This document shows, one piece after another, positions 8,158 to 17,463 of a DNA stretch of 64,000 bases; within the stretch, counting starts at the first letter, position 1; every line of letters starts with the position of its first letter. Made by a program: the position numbers and the translations under genes. Below the pieces are notes generated by a model. That model saw only the letters and a list, made by a program, of their open reading frames with translations. It searched no databases and was not told the origin of the DNA. The stretch comes from Candidatus Chryseobacterium colombiense (lineage in GTDB: Bacteria > Bacteroidota > Bacteroidia > Flavobacteriales > Weeksellaceae): assembly GCA_029203185.1 (NCBI GenBank), contig CP119310.1:3974001-4038000 (forward strand), written 5' to 3'.

Positions 8158-10242
8158 ATGTTTCAGGATAGTAAAACAACTAAAGCACAACGAAATGTTG
8201 TAGAGCCGGAGAAGTTTTTAGATGAAGTTGGAAAGGATATACAGAATGCTAAAAAAGAAGATATTCTGAAAAAAATTGATTCGAAAATAAGTACTAAGGT
8301 ATCTTCAGTGAACGAAAAAAAAGTCTGGGCTCAACAACCTACTTCCAAAATTCATAATGCAGCCGCTATCCCCACAAGTGAAATCTTAGGGATTAATCGA
8401 GTGGTAAAACTTGATATTATAATAGAAGGTAAAGAGATCCAGCATTTTAAGCATTTTAAACTAACACAAAGCGCGGTTAAACATCACGAGTTTTCGCTTA
8501 CTCTATCTTATGATACCTTAGGAAGTGCAGAAAACCATAATCTGGAAGAAGCTCAAAATTTTCTGGGGAAAAGAATTACGGTTATTTTCAAATATAAAGA
8601 TGTCATAGAAGGACCTGAACGTAACTTTGTCGGAGTCATTACCGAAGTAGGATTCAGCCAGGAGAGAGGAAGTCTTGGAGATATCGTTCTTACGGGGTAC
8701 AGCCCTACAATACTTTTGGATGTGGCACCGAATATCCAAAGTTTTGGCGGAGCTCAGGAAGTAAGCCTTAACAGCATTGCCGATCAGGTTATCAGAGAAG
8801 GCCTCGGGCAAAATAAATATGACTATAGAGTCGATTCCAAATATGGAAATGTTCCTTACAGTTCTCAATATGAAGAAACACATTATAATTATCTGGCAAG
8901 AATAGCGGAAGCGTATGGGGAACAGTTCTTTTATGACGGAGAAGTACTTCATTTCGGTAAACTTCCTCCACAGGAAAAGCCTGTTAAGCTTACCTATGGA
9001 AGCAGTGTGAATGATGTTAAAATTAAAATGAAAGCTCAGCACGTAAAACCAACCTTTTATGGATATAATAGCAGTAAAAATGAAAAACTGACTACAGGTT
9101 ATTCTACGATCAAACATACTTCTGATATTGCAAAACGGGCTTATGAAATCTCAGAAAAAACTTTTCAGACCCCTTCATTAAGGGTAGCTCCTATTAAGGC
9201 AGTATCTTTTATGGATATTGATGCCTCTCAAAAAGGAACGGCAGGAAGTAAGGCATCGGAAGTTTTCCTTACCTTAGGAACAACCACGGTCCCATTCTTA
9301 TATCCCGGCTGTATTGCGGATATTGAGATGCGTAAAACTGATACCAATGATACTTCATATTTTACAAAACTGATGATTACCAGTGTTGTTCATGAAGTGG
9401 ATGCAAGAGGTTATTATGACGGACATTTCGAAGCTATTGCTGCAGATACGGGATTTATTCCGCGTCCAGAATTTCAACTTCCTAAAGCGGAACCTCAGTT
9501 TGCAAAAGTGATTTCCAATACGGATCCTTTAAATCAGGGAAGGGTAAAGGTGCAATTTGACTGGCAAAATGGCAATTCAACCACAGAATTTATCCGGGTC
9601 ATGTCTCCTGATGCAGGAAGCAGCGATAAAGTAAATAAAAACCGGGGCTTTATGTCTATTCCCGAAGTGGGAGATCAGGTTATTGTGAGTTTCGTTCATC
9701 AGCATCCAGACCGTCCTTTTGTAATGGGAGGCATGTTCCATGGAGGAATTGGTGCAGGCGGAGGTGTTGGAAACAATATTATGAGCTTTAGCGGAAGAAG
9801 CGGTGCAGAATTAAAATATGATAACGGAGCCGGTTCCATGAATCTAAAAGATCAGGGAGGTGCCCATATGTTTTTTGATGGAACAGGAAATGTAGTCCAT
9901 AACGCCAATAATAACAGTACTAAAACTGTCGGGAATGATAAAACTGACAAAGTTGGAAACAATAAAAAGCTTGAAGTGGGTTGTGATCATATTGCAGATG
10001 TTGGTAATACCCATAAAGTAGCAGTTGGCAAAGACCAGAGCGTATTTACAATGGATAATACAGGAACAATTGATCTGACAGGTGTACAACAAATCAAGCT
10101 TAAAGTCGGAAACAGTGAGATTGTAATTACATCCGATAAAATTTCCATTACAAGTACGGAAGTAGATATTAAAGCGGGAGATGCAAAAGCAAATTTTAAA
10201 GGCAATACAAAGATAACCGGAACTCAGGTAGATATTAATTAA
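8158..10242 (+). CDS. vgrG: VgrG (TssI) spike protein, complete
   Basis: This 694-residue protein begins with a polar, lysine-rich extension of roughly 75 residues. It continues into the gp27-like base domain (VKLDIIIEGKEIQHFKHFKL onward), then the gp5 OB-fold (PGCIADIEMRKTDTND, MSPDAGSSD, HPDRPFVMGGMFHG), and ends in a beta-helix-like tail with repeated VGN/VG and D-I-T strands. It forms the trimeric spike on the Hcp tube. The OB-fold region is nearly identical to the partial VgrG at the window start, while the tail is unrelated. That pattern suggests each VgrG is matched to its own downstream cargo. Here the cargo candidates are the LysM, membrane and PAAR-like genes that follow within 10-60 bases. 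Confidence 0.94.
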   Translation: MFQDSKTTKAQRNVVEPEKFLDEVGKDIQNAKKEDILKKIDSKISTKVSSVNEKKVWAQQPTSKIHNAAAIPTSEILGINRVVKLDIIIEGKEIQHFKHFKLTQSAVKHHEFSLTLSYDTLGSAENHNLEEAQNFLGKRITVIFKYKDVIEGPERNFVGVITEVGFSQERGSLGDIVLTGYSPTILLDVAPNIQSFGGAQEVSLNSIADQVIREGLGQNKYDYRVDSKYGNVPYSSQYEETHYNYLARIAEAYGEQFFYDGEVLHFGKLPPQEKPVKLTYGSSVNDVKIKMKAQHVKPTFYGYNSSKNEKLTTGYSTIKHTSDIAKRAYEISEKTFQTPSLRVAPIKAVSFMDIDASQKGTAGSKASEVFLTLGTTTVPFLYPGCIADIEMRKTDTNDTSYFTKLMITSVVHEVDARGYYDGHFEAIAADTGFIPRPEFQLPKAEPQFAKVISNTDPLNQGRVKVQFDWQNGNSTTEFIRVMSPDAGSSDKVNKNRGFMSIPEVGDQVIVSFVHQHPDRPFVMGGMFHGGIGAGGGVGNNIMSFSGRSGAELKYDNGAGSMNLKDQGGAHMFFDGTGNVVHNANNNSTKTVGNDKTDKVGNNKKLEVGCDHIADVGNTHKVAVGKDQSVFTMDNTGTIDLTGVQQIKLKVGNSEIVITSDKISITSTEVDIKAGDAKANFKGNTKITGTQVDIN

Positions 10243-10250
10243 GATTGATA

Positions 10251-11303
10251 ATGAATTTTATAAAATATAAAATAGAAAAAGGAGACACACTAGAATCAAT
10301 TGCACAAAAAAGAGAAGTTTCTGTTAAAGAACTGGTGGCTTTTCATAATGAAAACTGTGGAGTGACGAATATTATTATCGGTTCGGAAATCCCTTTACAG
10401 CTTAATTTTCTGATTGTAAAAGCAGCAGATAAAAAAGAAGTTTCACAGCAGGAAAGAGATCAGCTTGATTATAAAGCCAGATACAGATGTGAACAGGTCA
10501 ATATATCAAGAATCAATAATGAGGTGATTACCCTTTCCGCAGTTACCTATTCAGAATATCTTTTAAAGCAGGATGATCATCATCAGAATATTTTTGAAGT
10601 AAAACTGGTAGATACTTCATTTTCTGTTGATCCTGTCATGTATAAGCAGGGCTTTGAATTTGCCGTCAATCTTGAAAAACTAAGGACCCCCGTATTGTTC
10701 AGAACAAATTCATCGGGGACTATTGATGAAATATATAATAAGGAAGAACTTAATCTGAGATGGAAAAATTTTAGAGATAACGAGCTGAAAAAAGATCCTG
10801 TTTATAATCAGCTTTTTAGCCAGGCACCTGAACAGGCCAAAGATTTGGTCAACACAGGAGATAAAGAATTTTCTTCAGCACCGGATTTTGCTAAAACCCT
10901 GGATAAGAATCTTTTTTTTCATATCATGTTCAGGGCCTTTCAGGGAGGAGATTTGAAAGATTTTGATCTGAATCAGATGTCACAGGTATTTCCAAACATA
11001 CAGCTGCATACTCATGTGGTAAAATCTTTAGTAAGAGAAGATGATGAGGTAGAAGTATACAGATTGGTGGGAAGTCTTGATAAAAACAAGATCTCTGCCG
11101 GTGCCTTGGAAAAAATGTATGATGAGATTTATAAGCCCATGATTAAATATAGCTTTACTGAATTTGATTATATCTACAGAATAAACTATACCATTGAAAA
11201 AAAATCAGGATTTTTACTGGAAGGAAGAGCTGCTATTTCAGAGAAGATCAAGAATAATTACGAAATATTGACAGAGTACAATATTAAAAGGGTCGAATTG
11301 TAA
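10251..11303 (+). CDS. LysM-domain protein in T6SS vgrG operon
   Basis: Translation from the ATG at 10251 gives 350 residues. An upstream in-frame TTG at 10245 is less likely. Residues 5-50 form a LysM module (YKIEKGDTLESIAQKREVSV ... NIIIGSEIPL), a fold that usually binds peptidoglycan. No signal peptide precedes it, so it is either cytoplasmic or delivered through the T6SS. The rest (about 290 residues) is not recognised; it is charged, has no transmembrane segments, and contains an alpha/beta mixture. The gene starts 8 bases after the vgrG stop and is followed by a membrane-protein gene and a PAAR-like gene. It could be an adaptor/chaperone that loads the PAAR-like protein, or an effector itself. 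The sequence does not decide between these. Confidence 0.7.
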   Translation: MNFIKYKIEKGDTLESIAQKREVSVKELVAFHNENCGVTNIIIGSEIPLQLNFLIVKAADKKEVSQQERDQLDYKARYRCEQVNISRINNEVITLSAVTYSEYLLKQDDHHQNIFEVKLVDTSFSVDPVMYKQGFEFAVNLEKLRTPVLFRTNSSGTIDEIYNKEELNLRWKNFRDNELKKDPVYNQLFSQAPEQAKDLVNTGDKEFSSAPDFAKTLDKNLFFHIMFRAFQGGDLKDFDLNQMSQVFPNIQLHTHVVKSLVREDDEVEVYRLVGSLDKNKISAGALEKMYDEIYKPMIKYSFTEFDYIYRINYTIEKKSGFLLEGRAAISEKIKNNYEILTEYNIKRVEL

Positions 11304-11329
11304 AAAGAATTTAATTATACAGCAGATAA

Positions 11330-11911
11330 ATGAAAAAAATAACCGTTAGAAAAGTAGACTGGAGGATTTTTATTGTTAATCTTATTACCGTAGTTGTTCC
11401 GCTGTATTTTATTGTATCCTACGCCTATACCATACAGAATACGACAATGCAGACCGTATTTATCATATGTGCCCTTTCTATCGTAGGAGGTATTAATTTT
11501 TTAATTGTAAAGAGTGGGACTTATCTTATAGATATTATTTTAAAGGATAATGAGATTGAAATCCTTGCTAAAGATAAAGTGATTTACAGTTCAAATTATT
11601 TGGATATTCAAAACTATAATACTTACAATTTCATTAACAAAAAAGGAGGGTATATCGTAAGGCTTAAGAATGCAAACCAGTCCTTTTGCTCGCTGCTGAC
11701 TTGGATAGAATTTACCAAAGCAAGCCCTGCCGATCAGGAAAATTATAATATCATAAAAGATACATTACATACAAAGCTCCCTAATAAAAAGAAAATGACA
11801 GGAAAAGATTATCTGTTAAAAATATTTTCGGCAATGCCTTATATTTTCTTAGCAATAGCGGTTCTGTCTCTGATAGGAATATTTATCTATATTATTTTTT
11901 ATCTGAAGTAA
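11330..11911 (+). CDS. Small membrane protein in T6SS operon, candidate immunity protein
   Basis: This 193-residue protein has three clear hydrophobic helices. Two are near the N-terminus (IFIVNLITVVVPLYFIVSYA and VFIICALSIVGGINFLIV) and one is at the C-terminus (YIFLAIAVLSLIGIFIYIIF). A soluble domain of roughly 100 residues lies between, with several aromatic residues. I do not recognise a named family. The gene is on the same strand and 26 bases after the LysM gene, and it precedes the PAAR-like gene. An inner-membrane protein in an effector operon often protects against a membrane-acting toxin, so immunity is a reasonable guess, but no sequence feature proves it. Confidence 0.6.
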   Translation: MKKITVRKVDWRIFIVNLITVVVPLYFIVSYAYTIQNTTMQTVFIICALSIVGGINFLIVKSGTYLIDIILKDNEIEILAKDKVIYSSNYLDIQNYNTYNFINKKGGYIVRLKNANQSFCSLLTWIEFTKASPADQENYNIIKDTLHTKLPNKKKMTGKDYLLKIFSAMPYIFLAIAVLSLIGIFIYIIFYLK

Positions 11912-11971
11912 TAAAAGATGAATTACAAAATACTTATTTACTAAAACCCCGGATCATTTAAATACTACATT

Positions 11972-13312
11972 ATGGCTGTTTCATTTATTCCCCAAGATAA
12001 AGTTTTTGCAGTATGTACTTTTCAGATGAGTGCTGCTCCCCAGAAATTTTCTTTTAGCAGAGATAAAATCAGTGTGTATTATCAAAATACCAAACAACCG
12101 ATACTTACTGTCAAAGATAAAAATCTGATGGCTGAATTTACCTGCAAATCCCCCTGGAATCTTGCGGGAACTTTATTGGCATTCGGAGCCGGAGTTATCG
12201 TGGGAGCTTTGCTGTTATCCAATCCTATTGGTTGGGTAATATTAGGTGCGGCTATTGTTGTAGCAGGTGCGGCAGCAACGATAAAAGCAGTGACCCATAA
12301 ATGTACAGATCCTTTGAAGGAAGGGCAGTGGTTTTTAGCTCATAATTCAGTGAAAATTAATGGCGCATCAGCAATTACACGATCATCAATTTTAAAATGT
12401 GGTACAGGAGGAATTCTTACTCCCTTTTTTGATGAGGCTACGGCAATTGCTGTGGCAGGTTCTATTTCCAGTAGAAATAAATGGGAATTAGGAATCAATG
12501 TAGTGGCTTCTTTTGGAGCTGGTCTTTTTCTTCCCAGCGCATTTTCAAGCTGGGGCGCCGCTTCTATCGGTGGAAAAATATGGCTGGGTGGCGGAAGATT
12601 TGCAGTGGGATTTTTGGCATTCAGCGGTCTGAACTATGCCGAAAGAGCCGGTATAAGAACCTATCATGAGAATTTTGGTGATCTGCAGGATAATAAAACG
12701 TATGATCAGATGAATAATCATAAGGAAACCTTTGATGAGAACGGAAAGCCTGTTGAAAAAGATATTGACCAAAACAGCTATCTGGGAGCACCTTCAAAAC
12801 CCGATGATTTTACCCAGGATTCTGAAGACCTTGTCAAAGTTGAAAAAACAGGAGGCTCTGGAAGCAATGCGTACAAAATATCTTACATGAGTAAGATTAC
12901 CGGAGTCGTGGAATCTTATACTGTACTTGCAGAAAGCAGAGCATTACAAAGACAGTTGAACCAGTTGGACGGTCTCAGCAGACCCGTGCTCAGCAGAAGT
13001 CCTGTTGCTCAGCAGTTGCTTAATGATCTCAATGCCGGAAAATATCCCGAATGGAAAAGTGCCATACGATTTTACAATGCTAACAAGATGAGGCCGGGAA
13101 TGATTGATGATGGAAGAACGGCTATGGCAAATGCAACCAAAAATAATTTAAAAAATTTAGCCGTAAACTCTGCACAAGGAATTCTTTTTATTATTCCTTT
13201 TATAGGAACATGGCTGTCCGAAGAAGCTAGGGCTGATTTGGCTGCGGCAGTCTCCAAAGATATGGCTGCCAATTCCGGAGTCAATATCGTAGCTACTGTT
13301 CCGGTAGATTAA
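11972..13312 (+). CDS. PAAR-like (DUF4280-like) T6SS protein with hydrophobic segments, candidate effector
   Basis: Residues 1-165 resemble the DUF4280 PAAR-like domain: VCTFQMS near residue 14, FTCKS at 56, HKCTD at 109 and the ILKCGTGGILT signature around 140, with four Cys residues (15, 58, 111, 143). PAAR proteins sharpen the VgrG tip and carry effectors. Two strong hydrophobic helices (about 62-82 and 85-106) interrupt this domain, and more hydrophobic, Gly/Ala-rich stretches occur at 173-190, 205-221 and near 395-415. The C-terminal ~230 residues are not recognised. The layout suits an effector that carries its own translocation helices, or a pore former. The protein is 446 residues and is the last gene before a terminator at 13338. 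Effector function is inference. Confidence 0.68.
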   Translation: MAVSFIPQDKVFAVCTFQMSAAPQKFSFSRDKISVYYQNTKQPILTVKDKNLMAEFTCKSPWNLAGTLLAFGAGVIVGALLLSNPIGWVILGAAIVVAGAAATIKAVTHKCTDPLKEGQWFLAHNSVKINGASAITRSSILKCGTGGILTPFFDEATAIAVAGSISSRNKWELGINVVASFGAGLFLPSAFSSWGAASIGGKIWLGGGRFAVGFLAFSGLNYAERAGIRTYHENFGDLQDNKTYDQMNNHKETFDENGKPVEKDIDQNSYLGAPSKPDDFTQDSEDLVKVEKTGGSGSNAYKISYMSKITGVVESYTVLAESRALQRQLNQLDGLSRPVLSRSPVAQQLLNDLNAGKYPEWKSAIRFYNANKMRPGMIDDGRTAMANATKNNLKNLAVNSAQGILFIIPFIGTWLSEEARADLAAAVSKDMAANSGVNIVATVPVD

Positions 13313-13337
13313 TTTTTAGTTGAAATATAATATATTG

Positions 13338-13362
13338 AAAAGCCTCATTTGAGGCTTTCTTT
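13338..13362 (+). terminator. Rho-independent terminator of the vgrG-PAAR operon
   Basis: AAAGCCTC (13339-13346) pairs with GAGGCTTT (13351-13358) around a four-base loop, and a T-rich segment follows. It closes the T6SS transcription unit 26 bases after the PAAR-like stop. Confidence 0.8.
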
Positions 13363-13441
13363 ATGAAAATGATAGAAGTTTTTTGCAGTCTTTAAATCAA
13401 GGTTCTTTGATTCTGCAATATAATGGAAGAACACTTTTTCT

Positions 13442-13449
13442 TATCTTTG
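13442..13449 (+). promoter_or_regulatory. polA promoter -7 element
   Basis: TATCTTTG matches TAnnTTTG. It lies inside the longest possible polA frame, so the translation start must be downstream. The two candidates are the ATGs at 13456 and 13465. The predicted transcript start would be only about 0-10 bases before those codons, so the mRNA may be nearly leaderless. Confidence 0.55.
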
Positions 13450-13464
13450 TTCTTTATGGAAAAT

Positions 13465-16305
13465 ATGGACGCAACTCAGGATAAAAGGTTATTTCTTATC
13501 GATGCTTATGCAATGATTTTTAGAGGATATTATGCATTGATCAGAAATCCGAGACTCACAAGCAAAGGGGTAGATACTTCTGCCATTTTCGGTTTTACCA
13601 ATTCTTTGATAGAATTGATCAGAAGAGAAAAACCGACCCATCTGGCGGTAGTTTTTGATGTAGGGCAGGCAAGTGTGAGAACAGACGATTTCTCTGACTA
13701 CAAAGCTAACCGAAGTGAAACTCCTGAAGCGATTAAGATTGCTGTTCCTTATATTCATAAAATTTTGGAAGCCATGCATATTCCTATTTTAGGAGTTGAA
13801 GGGTATGAAGCGGATGATGTGATCGGGACTATTGCCTGCAAAGCAGAAAAAGAAGGATATACCATTTTTATGGTTACCCCCGATAAAGATTTTGCACAGC
13901 TTGTTACCGATAAAATCAAAATATATAAACCGGGATTAAAAGGTGGAGATATTGAAATTTTAGGAGTAGAAGAAGTCAAGGCAAAATATGAAATTGAAGA
14001 TCCGAAACAGGTGATTGATTTCTTGGCAATGATGGGAGATGCCGTGGATAATATTCCTGGATTGGAAGGGGTTGGAGAAAAAACAGCTATGAAATTCCTG
14101 AAAGAATTCGGAAGCATTGAAAATCTTTTAGCCAATACAGATCAGTTAAAAGGAAAATTAAAGGAAAAAGTAGAAGCTTCAGCAGAACGCGGAATTTTAT
14201 CAAAAAAATTAGCAACCATTATTTGCGATGCTCCTGTAGAGTTCCACCAGGAGCAATATGATCTTGAAACTCCCGATTTTGAAAAGGTAAAAGAAGTTTT
14301 CGACGAAATAGAATTCAGAAGACTATATGAAAATCTTTACCGTGCTTTTGCTCCTGCAACGGTTACAACAACTGTTGTTGCTGAGGTTGAAGTGACAGTA
14401 ACGGAAACTACTCCGCAACAAAAAGTGGCACAGGCTGTGGGACAATTAGATTTATTTGCTACGTATGAAGAATTAGAACAGGCAACTTCCACAAAATCTA
14501 CTATTGAGCAGAACGATCATCTCTACCAGTTTGTGGATAATCCCAAAGCGCAGAAGATTTTAGTTGATAATTTACTGAAGCAGCAAGTCGTTTGTTTTGA
14601 CACGGAAACAACATCTTTAAATGAACTGGAAGCTGAATTGGTTGGAATGAGCTTTTCCTATAAAAAAGGATTGGCATATTATATTCCTTTGTCAGAAGAT
14701 CAGGGAGAGGTTTTACAGACATTAGAAATTTTCAGACCTTTCTTCGAAAAAGAAGATTTACTAAAAGTTGCCCATAATTTAAAATTCGATTATAAAATCC
14801 TTAAGCAGTATAATATTACCGTAAAAGGAGCAATGTTCGACACCATGATCGCGCACTATCTTCTCAATCCGGACGGAAGACACGGAATGGATTACCTTTC
14901 AGAAATGTACCTGAATTATAAACCAGTTTCCATAGAAACCATTATCGGTAAAAAAGGAAAAAATCAGGGCAATTTCAGAGATGCTGATTTGAGAACTCAA
15001 ACCGATTATGCGGCAGAAGATGCAGATATAACCTTTCAGTTGTATGAGTTATTTGCGCCTCAATTAAAAAAAGAAAATTTAGAGGATTTATTCTTCAGCA
15101 TAGAAATGCCGTTGATGGAAGTATTGGCGAAAATGGAACTGGCCGGAATTTCTCTGGATGAAAAATGGCTGGCTCAGGAAAGTATCGATTTGGAAAACGA
15201 TTTAAAACAATTGGAATCAAAAATATTTGAGCTTTCAGGAGAAGAATTCAATATGAACTCACCGAGACAGCTGGGAGACATTTTATTTGAAAAAATGCAG
15301 CTTGATCCTAAAGCTAAAAAAACAAAAACAGGTCAGTACGCAACTTCGGAAGATGTTCTTCAAAAACTGGCTTCGAAGCATGAAATCATCAAGCATATTC
15401 TGGAGTACAGAACCTATCAGAAATTAAAATCGACTTATGTAGATGCATTACCATCGCAGATTGAAAAAACAGATAACCGTGTTCATACCAATTTTTCGCA
15501 GACTACGGCTGCAACAGGTCGTTTAGCCAGTGTAAACCCGAATTTGCAGAATATTCCGATCCGGACACTGAGAGGTCAGCAAATTCGTGGAGCCTTTGTT
15601 TCTGGTGAAGGGAAAAAGATTATTTCTGCCGATTATTCACAAATTGAATTACGTTTGATTGCCGAAATTTCGGGGGAAGATAATATGATCAAAGCATTCC
15701 AGGACGGTGAAGATATTCACGCTTCTACAGCGGCAAAATTGTTTAAAATTCCGTTGGAAGAAGTTTCAAAAACGCAGAGAAGCCAGGCAAAAACAGTAAA
15801 CTTTGGGATTATTTACGGACAGGGTGCTTTTGCATTGGCAGAGCAGACTGGTTTATCCAGAACGGAAGCCAAACAAATGATCGAAGCGTATTTTGAAACC
15901 TATCCTAAGCTGAAACAGTATATGGCTGAACAGGTAAACAAAGCCCGTGAAAAAGGCTATGTAGAAACTATCTTAGGAAGAAAACGTCATTTAAAGGATA
16001 TCAATTCCAATAACTTTGTCGTTCGTGGTCATGCTGAAAGAAATGCGGTAAATGCTCCGGTTCAGGGAAGTGCAGCAGATGTTGTGAAAATGGCCATGAT
16101 CAAGATTCAGAAAGAGCTGGAAAAAGAAAAACTTGAAACCAAGATGTTGCTTCAGGTACATGACGAATTGGTGTTTGAAGCTCCCATTGACGAAATTGAA
16201 GTGGCTACCAATATCATTAAAATGGAAATGGAAAATGCGATAGAAACACAGGTTCCGTTGCTGGTTGAGATTGGAATTGGAAACAACTGGCTGGAAGCAC
16301 ATTAA
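13465..16305 (+). CDS. polA: DNA polymerase I
   Basis: This is a 946-residue protein with all three PolA parts. The N-terminal 5'-3' exonuclease runs from FLIDAYAMIFRGYYALI through the acidic GYEADDVIGT and MGDAVDNIPGLEGVG helix-hairpin-helix segment. An intact 3'-5' proofreading domain has Asp379-Thr-Glu381 in CFDTETTSL, AHNLKFDY and YAAEDADITFQLY. The polymerase domain has motif A DYSQIELR at 723, motif B with RSQAKTVNFGIIYGQG, and motif C VHDE with Asp900. It fills gaps in repair and removes RNA primers in replication. The start at 13465 (MDATQDKR) is chosen because a -7 promoter element sits at 13442-13449 within the longer frame beginning at 13423. A strong terminator follows. It is a core gene unrelated to the T6SS cluster before it. 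Confidence 0.96.
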   Translation: MDATQDKRLFLIDAYAMIFRGYYALIRNPRLTSKGVDTSAIFGFTNSLIELIRREKPTHLAVVFDVGQASVRTDDFSDYKANRSETPEAIKIAVPYIHKILEAMHIPILGVEGYEADDVIGTIACKAEKEGYTIFMVTPDKDFAQLVTDKIKIYKPGLKGGDIEILGVEEVKAKYEIEDPKQVIDFLAMMGDAVDNIPGLEGVGEKTAMKFLKEFGSIENLLANTDQLKGKLKEKVEASAERGILSKKLATIICDAPVEFHQEQYDLETPDFEKVKEVFDEIEFRRLYENLYRAFAPATVTTTVVAEVEVTVTETTPQQKVAQAVGQLDLFATYEELEQATSTKSTIEQNDHLYQFVDNPKAQKILVDNLLKQQVVCFDTETTSLNELEAELVGMSFSYKKGLAYYIPLSEDQGEVLQTLEIFRPFFEKEDLLKVAHNLKFDYKILKQYNITVKGAMFDTMIAHYLLNPDGRHGMDYLSEMYLNYKPVSIETIIGKKGKNQGNFRDADLRTQTDYAAEDADITFQLYELFAPQLKKENLEDLFFSIEMPLMEVLAKMELAGISLDEKWLAQESIDLENDLKQLESKIFELSGEEFNMNSPRQLGDILFEKMQLDPKAKKTKTGQYATSEDVLQKLASKHEIIKHILEYRTYQKLKSTYVDALPSQIEKTDNRVHTNFSQTTAATGRLASVNPNLQNIPIRTLRGQQIRGAFVSGEGKKIISADYSQIELRLIAEISGEDNMIKAFQDGEDIHASTAAKLFKIPLEEVSKTQRSQAKTVNFGIIYGQGAFALAEQTGLSRTEAKQMIEAYFETYPKLKQYMAEQVNKAREKGYVETILGRKRHLKDINSNNFVVRGHAERNAVNAPVQGSAADVVKMAMIKIQKELEKEKLETKMLLQVHDELVFEAPIDEIEVATNIIKMEMENAIETQVPLLVEIGIGNNWLEAH

Positions 16306-16320
16306 TTGACTTAAAAAATA

Positions 16321-16366
16321 AAAAAACCGGCTTCGGGAATCTTAAGATTCCCGAAGCCGGTTTTTT
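16321..16366. terminator. Perfect bidirectional terminator
   Basis: A 46-base perfect inverted repeat: A6, then CCGGCTTCGGGAATC, a CTTAAG centre, the exact complement, then T6. It ends polA on the plus strand and the membrane-protein gene on the minus strand, whose stop is one base away. Confidence 0.92.
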
Positions 16367-16367
16367 A

Positions 16368-16754
16368 TCAATTTATATTTAATTCGGCTAAAGATGATGC
16401 CTGCTTGATATATTTATTTTCAGATGCTGTTACTTGGCTTTTTACTTTAAAGAATATATTTAAATTGTGAAAACTGATGTATAAAAACAGAAGCCCACAC
16501 AAAACTGTAAAAACCAGTAGAAATCTATTTTTCGGAGTAAGCTTTTTAATTCTTACATGGCTCACGAGCCAAGAAATTAAAATAAAAAAACTTAGAGGAA
16601 TAATAAGGTATATCGGATGACTTTCTTCTATAACCAACTCTAAATTAAACTTCCTAGGATAAAGAATAAGATAAGTTCCTAAAGTATGCATTACAATAAG
16701 TAAGATCAAAACAATGATATTGATTATAAGTAACTTTTTGGAAACCATATACAT
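16368..16754 (-). CDS. Small integral membrane protein, function unknown
   Basis: This 128-residue protein has three evident transmembrane helices: LLIINIIVLILLIVMHTLGT near the N-terminus, PIYLIIPLSFFILISWLVSH in the middle, and FLLVFTVLCGLLFLYISF after a basic loop (RIKKLTPKNR). The C-terminal ~30 residues are polar. No family is recognised. It lies 9 bases downstream of the 218-residue membrane protein on the same strand, so the two are probably co-transcribed. An ATG two codons later (16748) is an alternative start. Confidence 0.7.
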   Translation of the reverse strand: MYMVSKKLLIINIIVLILLIVMHTLGTYLILYPRKFNLELVIEESHPIYLIIPLSFFILISWLVSHVRIKKLTPKNRFLLVFTVLCGLLFLYISFHNLNIFFKVKSQVTASENKYIKQASSLAELNIN

Positions 16755-16763
16755 ATAAATATT

Positions 16764-17420
16764 TTAAGATGATGCTAATGTAAAAAAAGCTGTAAACATA
16801 GCCCCACTAATCAACAGAATAAAAACAGCAAATTTTTTTATATCATCTAAACCTCTTCCTTCTTTTAAGATCAGTTTTCTGAAACCTCCCGAAATTAAAG
16901 TCAGTAATGCTGTCATGAAAAGCAATCCCAAAGCAGTACAAACTCCTATTCCAAAAGGATGATTTGTATTTTTACCTGATAACAAAGGAACAAAATCATA
17001 AAGAAAAAGGGCGTTCCAAAGGAAAATAAAGGCAATGGGTAAAATAGGTTTTAATGGAAATCCTCCCTGTTTTTGCTGCTCAATTATTTTCATATCTTTT
17101 TCGGAAATGGAAGAATATATTTTATCTAAAAATCCGGTACCTTGAATTTCATGAATAACAGAATCGGGATCTCTCATTGTCCAGAAAATCACGTTTTGAT
17201 TATAGTTTTCAACTCTGTGTACTATTTTAATTCCCTGACCAATCAAAGGAAGTGAAGAATAGGGTTTTATTAAAATAATATCCTGCGGCTGAAAAATAAG
17301 ATTTCCAACAAGTGAAGCATTTATTTTCAGTGTATTTTCATCTACATATAATTCAGCAAAAGGATAAGTAGCGTTGGCTCTTCCTATTCTTGCGCCACCT
17401 GTGAGCTTGAATTGTTTCAT
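16764..17420 (-). CDS. Membrane protein with PH-like N-terminal domain, function unknown
   Basis: In this 218-residue protein, the first ~85 residues read as beta strands (FAELYVDENTLKINASLVGNL, DIILIKPYS, VIFWT), like bacterial PH-like modules. A polar linker follows, then three hydrophobic helices (PILPIAFIFLWNALFLYDFV, GIGVCTALGLLFMTALLTLI, FAVFILLISGAMFTAFFTL). No specific family is recognised. It is the upstream member of a likely two-gene unit with the small membrane protein at 16368-16754. It is convergent with polA and separated from it by the terminator at 16321-16366. Confidence 0.7.
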   Translation of the reverse strand: MKQFKLTGGARIGRANATYPFAELYVDENTLKINASLVGNLIFQPQDIILIKPYSSLPLIGQGIKIVHRVENYNQNVIFWTMRDPDSVIHEIQGTGFLDKIYSSISEKDMKIIEQQKQGGFPLKPILPIAFIFLWNALFLYDFVPLLSGKNTNHPFGIGVCTALGLLFMTALLTLISGGFRKLILKEGRGLDDIKKFAVFILLISGAMFTAFFTLASS

Positions 17421-17463
17421 GATTAGTTATTTTATGATTCTTAATGATGCTAATAATTGGCTA

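Noticed and set aside
8518..9117. 199-codon minus-strand frame inside vgrG
   Set aside because: It is a shadow of the plus-strand vgrG frame and has no homology pattern, promoter or start context.
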